From Monodelphis domestica (Eukaryota > Chordata > Mammalia > Didelphimorphia > Didelphidae), in contig NC_077228.1 of assembly GCF_027887165.1 (NCBI RefSeq), positions 214,493,633-214,557,632 of the forward strand: a stretch of DNA of 64,000 nt, given 5' to 3'. Position 1 is the first letter of the stretch. The number at the start of each line of letters is the position of its first letter. Under the pieces are notes generated by a model. It was not told the DNA's origin and ran no database searches. It saw only the letters and a list, made by a program, of their open reading frames with translations. The position numbers were made by a program, and so were the translations under genes. Positions 63,401-64,000 of this stretch are shown here, piece after piece.

Positions 63401-63945
63401 TTGTTTTTTTAAACCCTTATCTTCTGTCTTAGAATCAATACTGGGTATTGGTTCTAAGGCAGAAGAGTGGTAAGGGCTTGGAAATGGAGATTAAGTGACT
63501 TGCCCAGGGTCACACAGTATAAAAATTAAATTATATTTCTATTAATAAAAATATTATATTTTATGAGGTTTATTAAGGATCATTAGAAATTCAGGGAATA
63601 AAGAAGATACAAAATAAAAACCACATGCCCATGGCTGATTAGCCTTTTTAAAATCCTGGGTTTAGCATACCATTATACTTGCTACATCATTGCAAAAAGG
63701 AAGAGAAGAGAAGGTGATAGGCATTACTGCCAGTTAAATACCAATTGTGATCTAGCCAACGTGGAGACTCAGGAGAGATTATAGGGAATTGTGGGAAATA
63801 CCAAGGACTTCTGGGGAATGAAGTCTAGGGTTCAAAATCCCCATTTTTATAACAGCTAGGGAGTGCCTGAGGCCAGATTTGAACCTGGGACTTCCTATCT
63901 CTAGGCTTGGCTCTCAATCCACTGAACCACCCAGCTGCCCCCTTT
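63401..63945 (-). mobile_element. WSINE1-type SINE split by a 334-bp insertion
   Basis: 3' part at 63401-63517 (aacccttatcttctgtctta ... gacttgcccagggtcacaca) and 5' part at 63852-63945 (cagctagggagtgcctgagg ... ccactgaaccacccagctgc) are exactly consecutive in the SINE consensus. Confidence 0.95.
63518..63851. mobile_element. Unidentified 334-bp insertion element
   Basis: It starts tataaaaat and ends atttttata, a perfect 9-bp inverted pair, with acag on both sides (63514-63517, 63852-63855) as a possible 4-bp target duplication. The interior has no open frame of note. I do not recognise the family; it may be a non-autonomous DNA element or a short LTR-like fossil. Confidence 0.6.
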
Positions 63946-64000
63946 TAGTATCAATCGTAAGATGGAAGAGCAGCAGTAAGAATTAGGTAATTGGGATTAA

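Overview
This is a 64-kb piece of a mammalian nuclear genome, almost certainly marsupial. Well over half of it is interspersed repeat. The most frequent repeat is a tRNA-headed CORE-SINE of the WSINE1 type. The next is a second tRNA-headed SINE with an RTE/BovB-like tail (MAR1 type). Marsupial-type L1 pieces, L2, L3/CR1, MIR, two or three solitary LTR fossils and a Tigger-like DNA element make up most of the rest. The WSINE1-type content makes an Australian (australidelphian) marsupial the best guess; the species cannot be named from sequence alone.

Two host genes are present, both on the minus strand. RPL38 (large ribosomal subunit protein eL38) is complete: four coding exons between 47142 and 53869, a short non-coding TOP first exon near 54127-54157, and a conceptual protein of 70 residues that matches the mammalian protein as I know it. 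TTYH2 (tweety family member 2, a five-span membrane protein) is partial. Its first coding exon (30434-30562) lies in a CpG island and its second (1575-1747) lies 28.7 kb further on; exons 3 onward lie beyond the left edge. The order RPL38 then TTYH2, same direction, is the one found on human 17q25.

Layout. 1-1574: TTYH2 intron 2. 1748-30433: TTYH2 intron 1, holding an L1-rich block (about 4.8-11.8 kb) with nested and inverted L1 copies, two LTR fossils (about 12.2-13.2 and 19.9-20.6 kb), a Tigger-like element (19321-19658), many SINEs and a roughly 40-bp-unit minisatellite just inside the first exon (29549-29850). 30434-30850: TTYH2 first coding exon and CpG-island promoter. 30.9-47.1 kb: intergenic, mainly L2, L3/CR1 and SINEs, with one less repetitive stretch at 35.5-36.2 kb that could be regulatory. 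47.1-54.2 kb: RPL38. 54.2-64 kb: upstream flank with L2, MAR1, WSINE1-type SINEs and L1 tails.

The clearest observations are about genome structure, not new biochemistry: an L1 inside another L1 with a visible target-site duplication, an L1 with a twin-priming-type 5' inversion, an ORF1-like patch inside an ORF2 region, a perfect 55-bp tandem duplication in a SINE, and a 334-bp unidentified insertion with short inverted ends that splits a SINE at the right edge. I found no CRISPR array, operon, tRNA or rRNA gene, and no convincing new protein-coding gene. Repeat family names are from memory of consensus sequences and repeat boundaries are usually good to about 10-30 bases.
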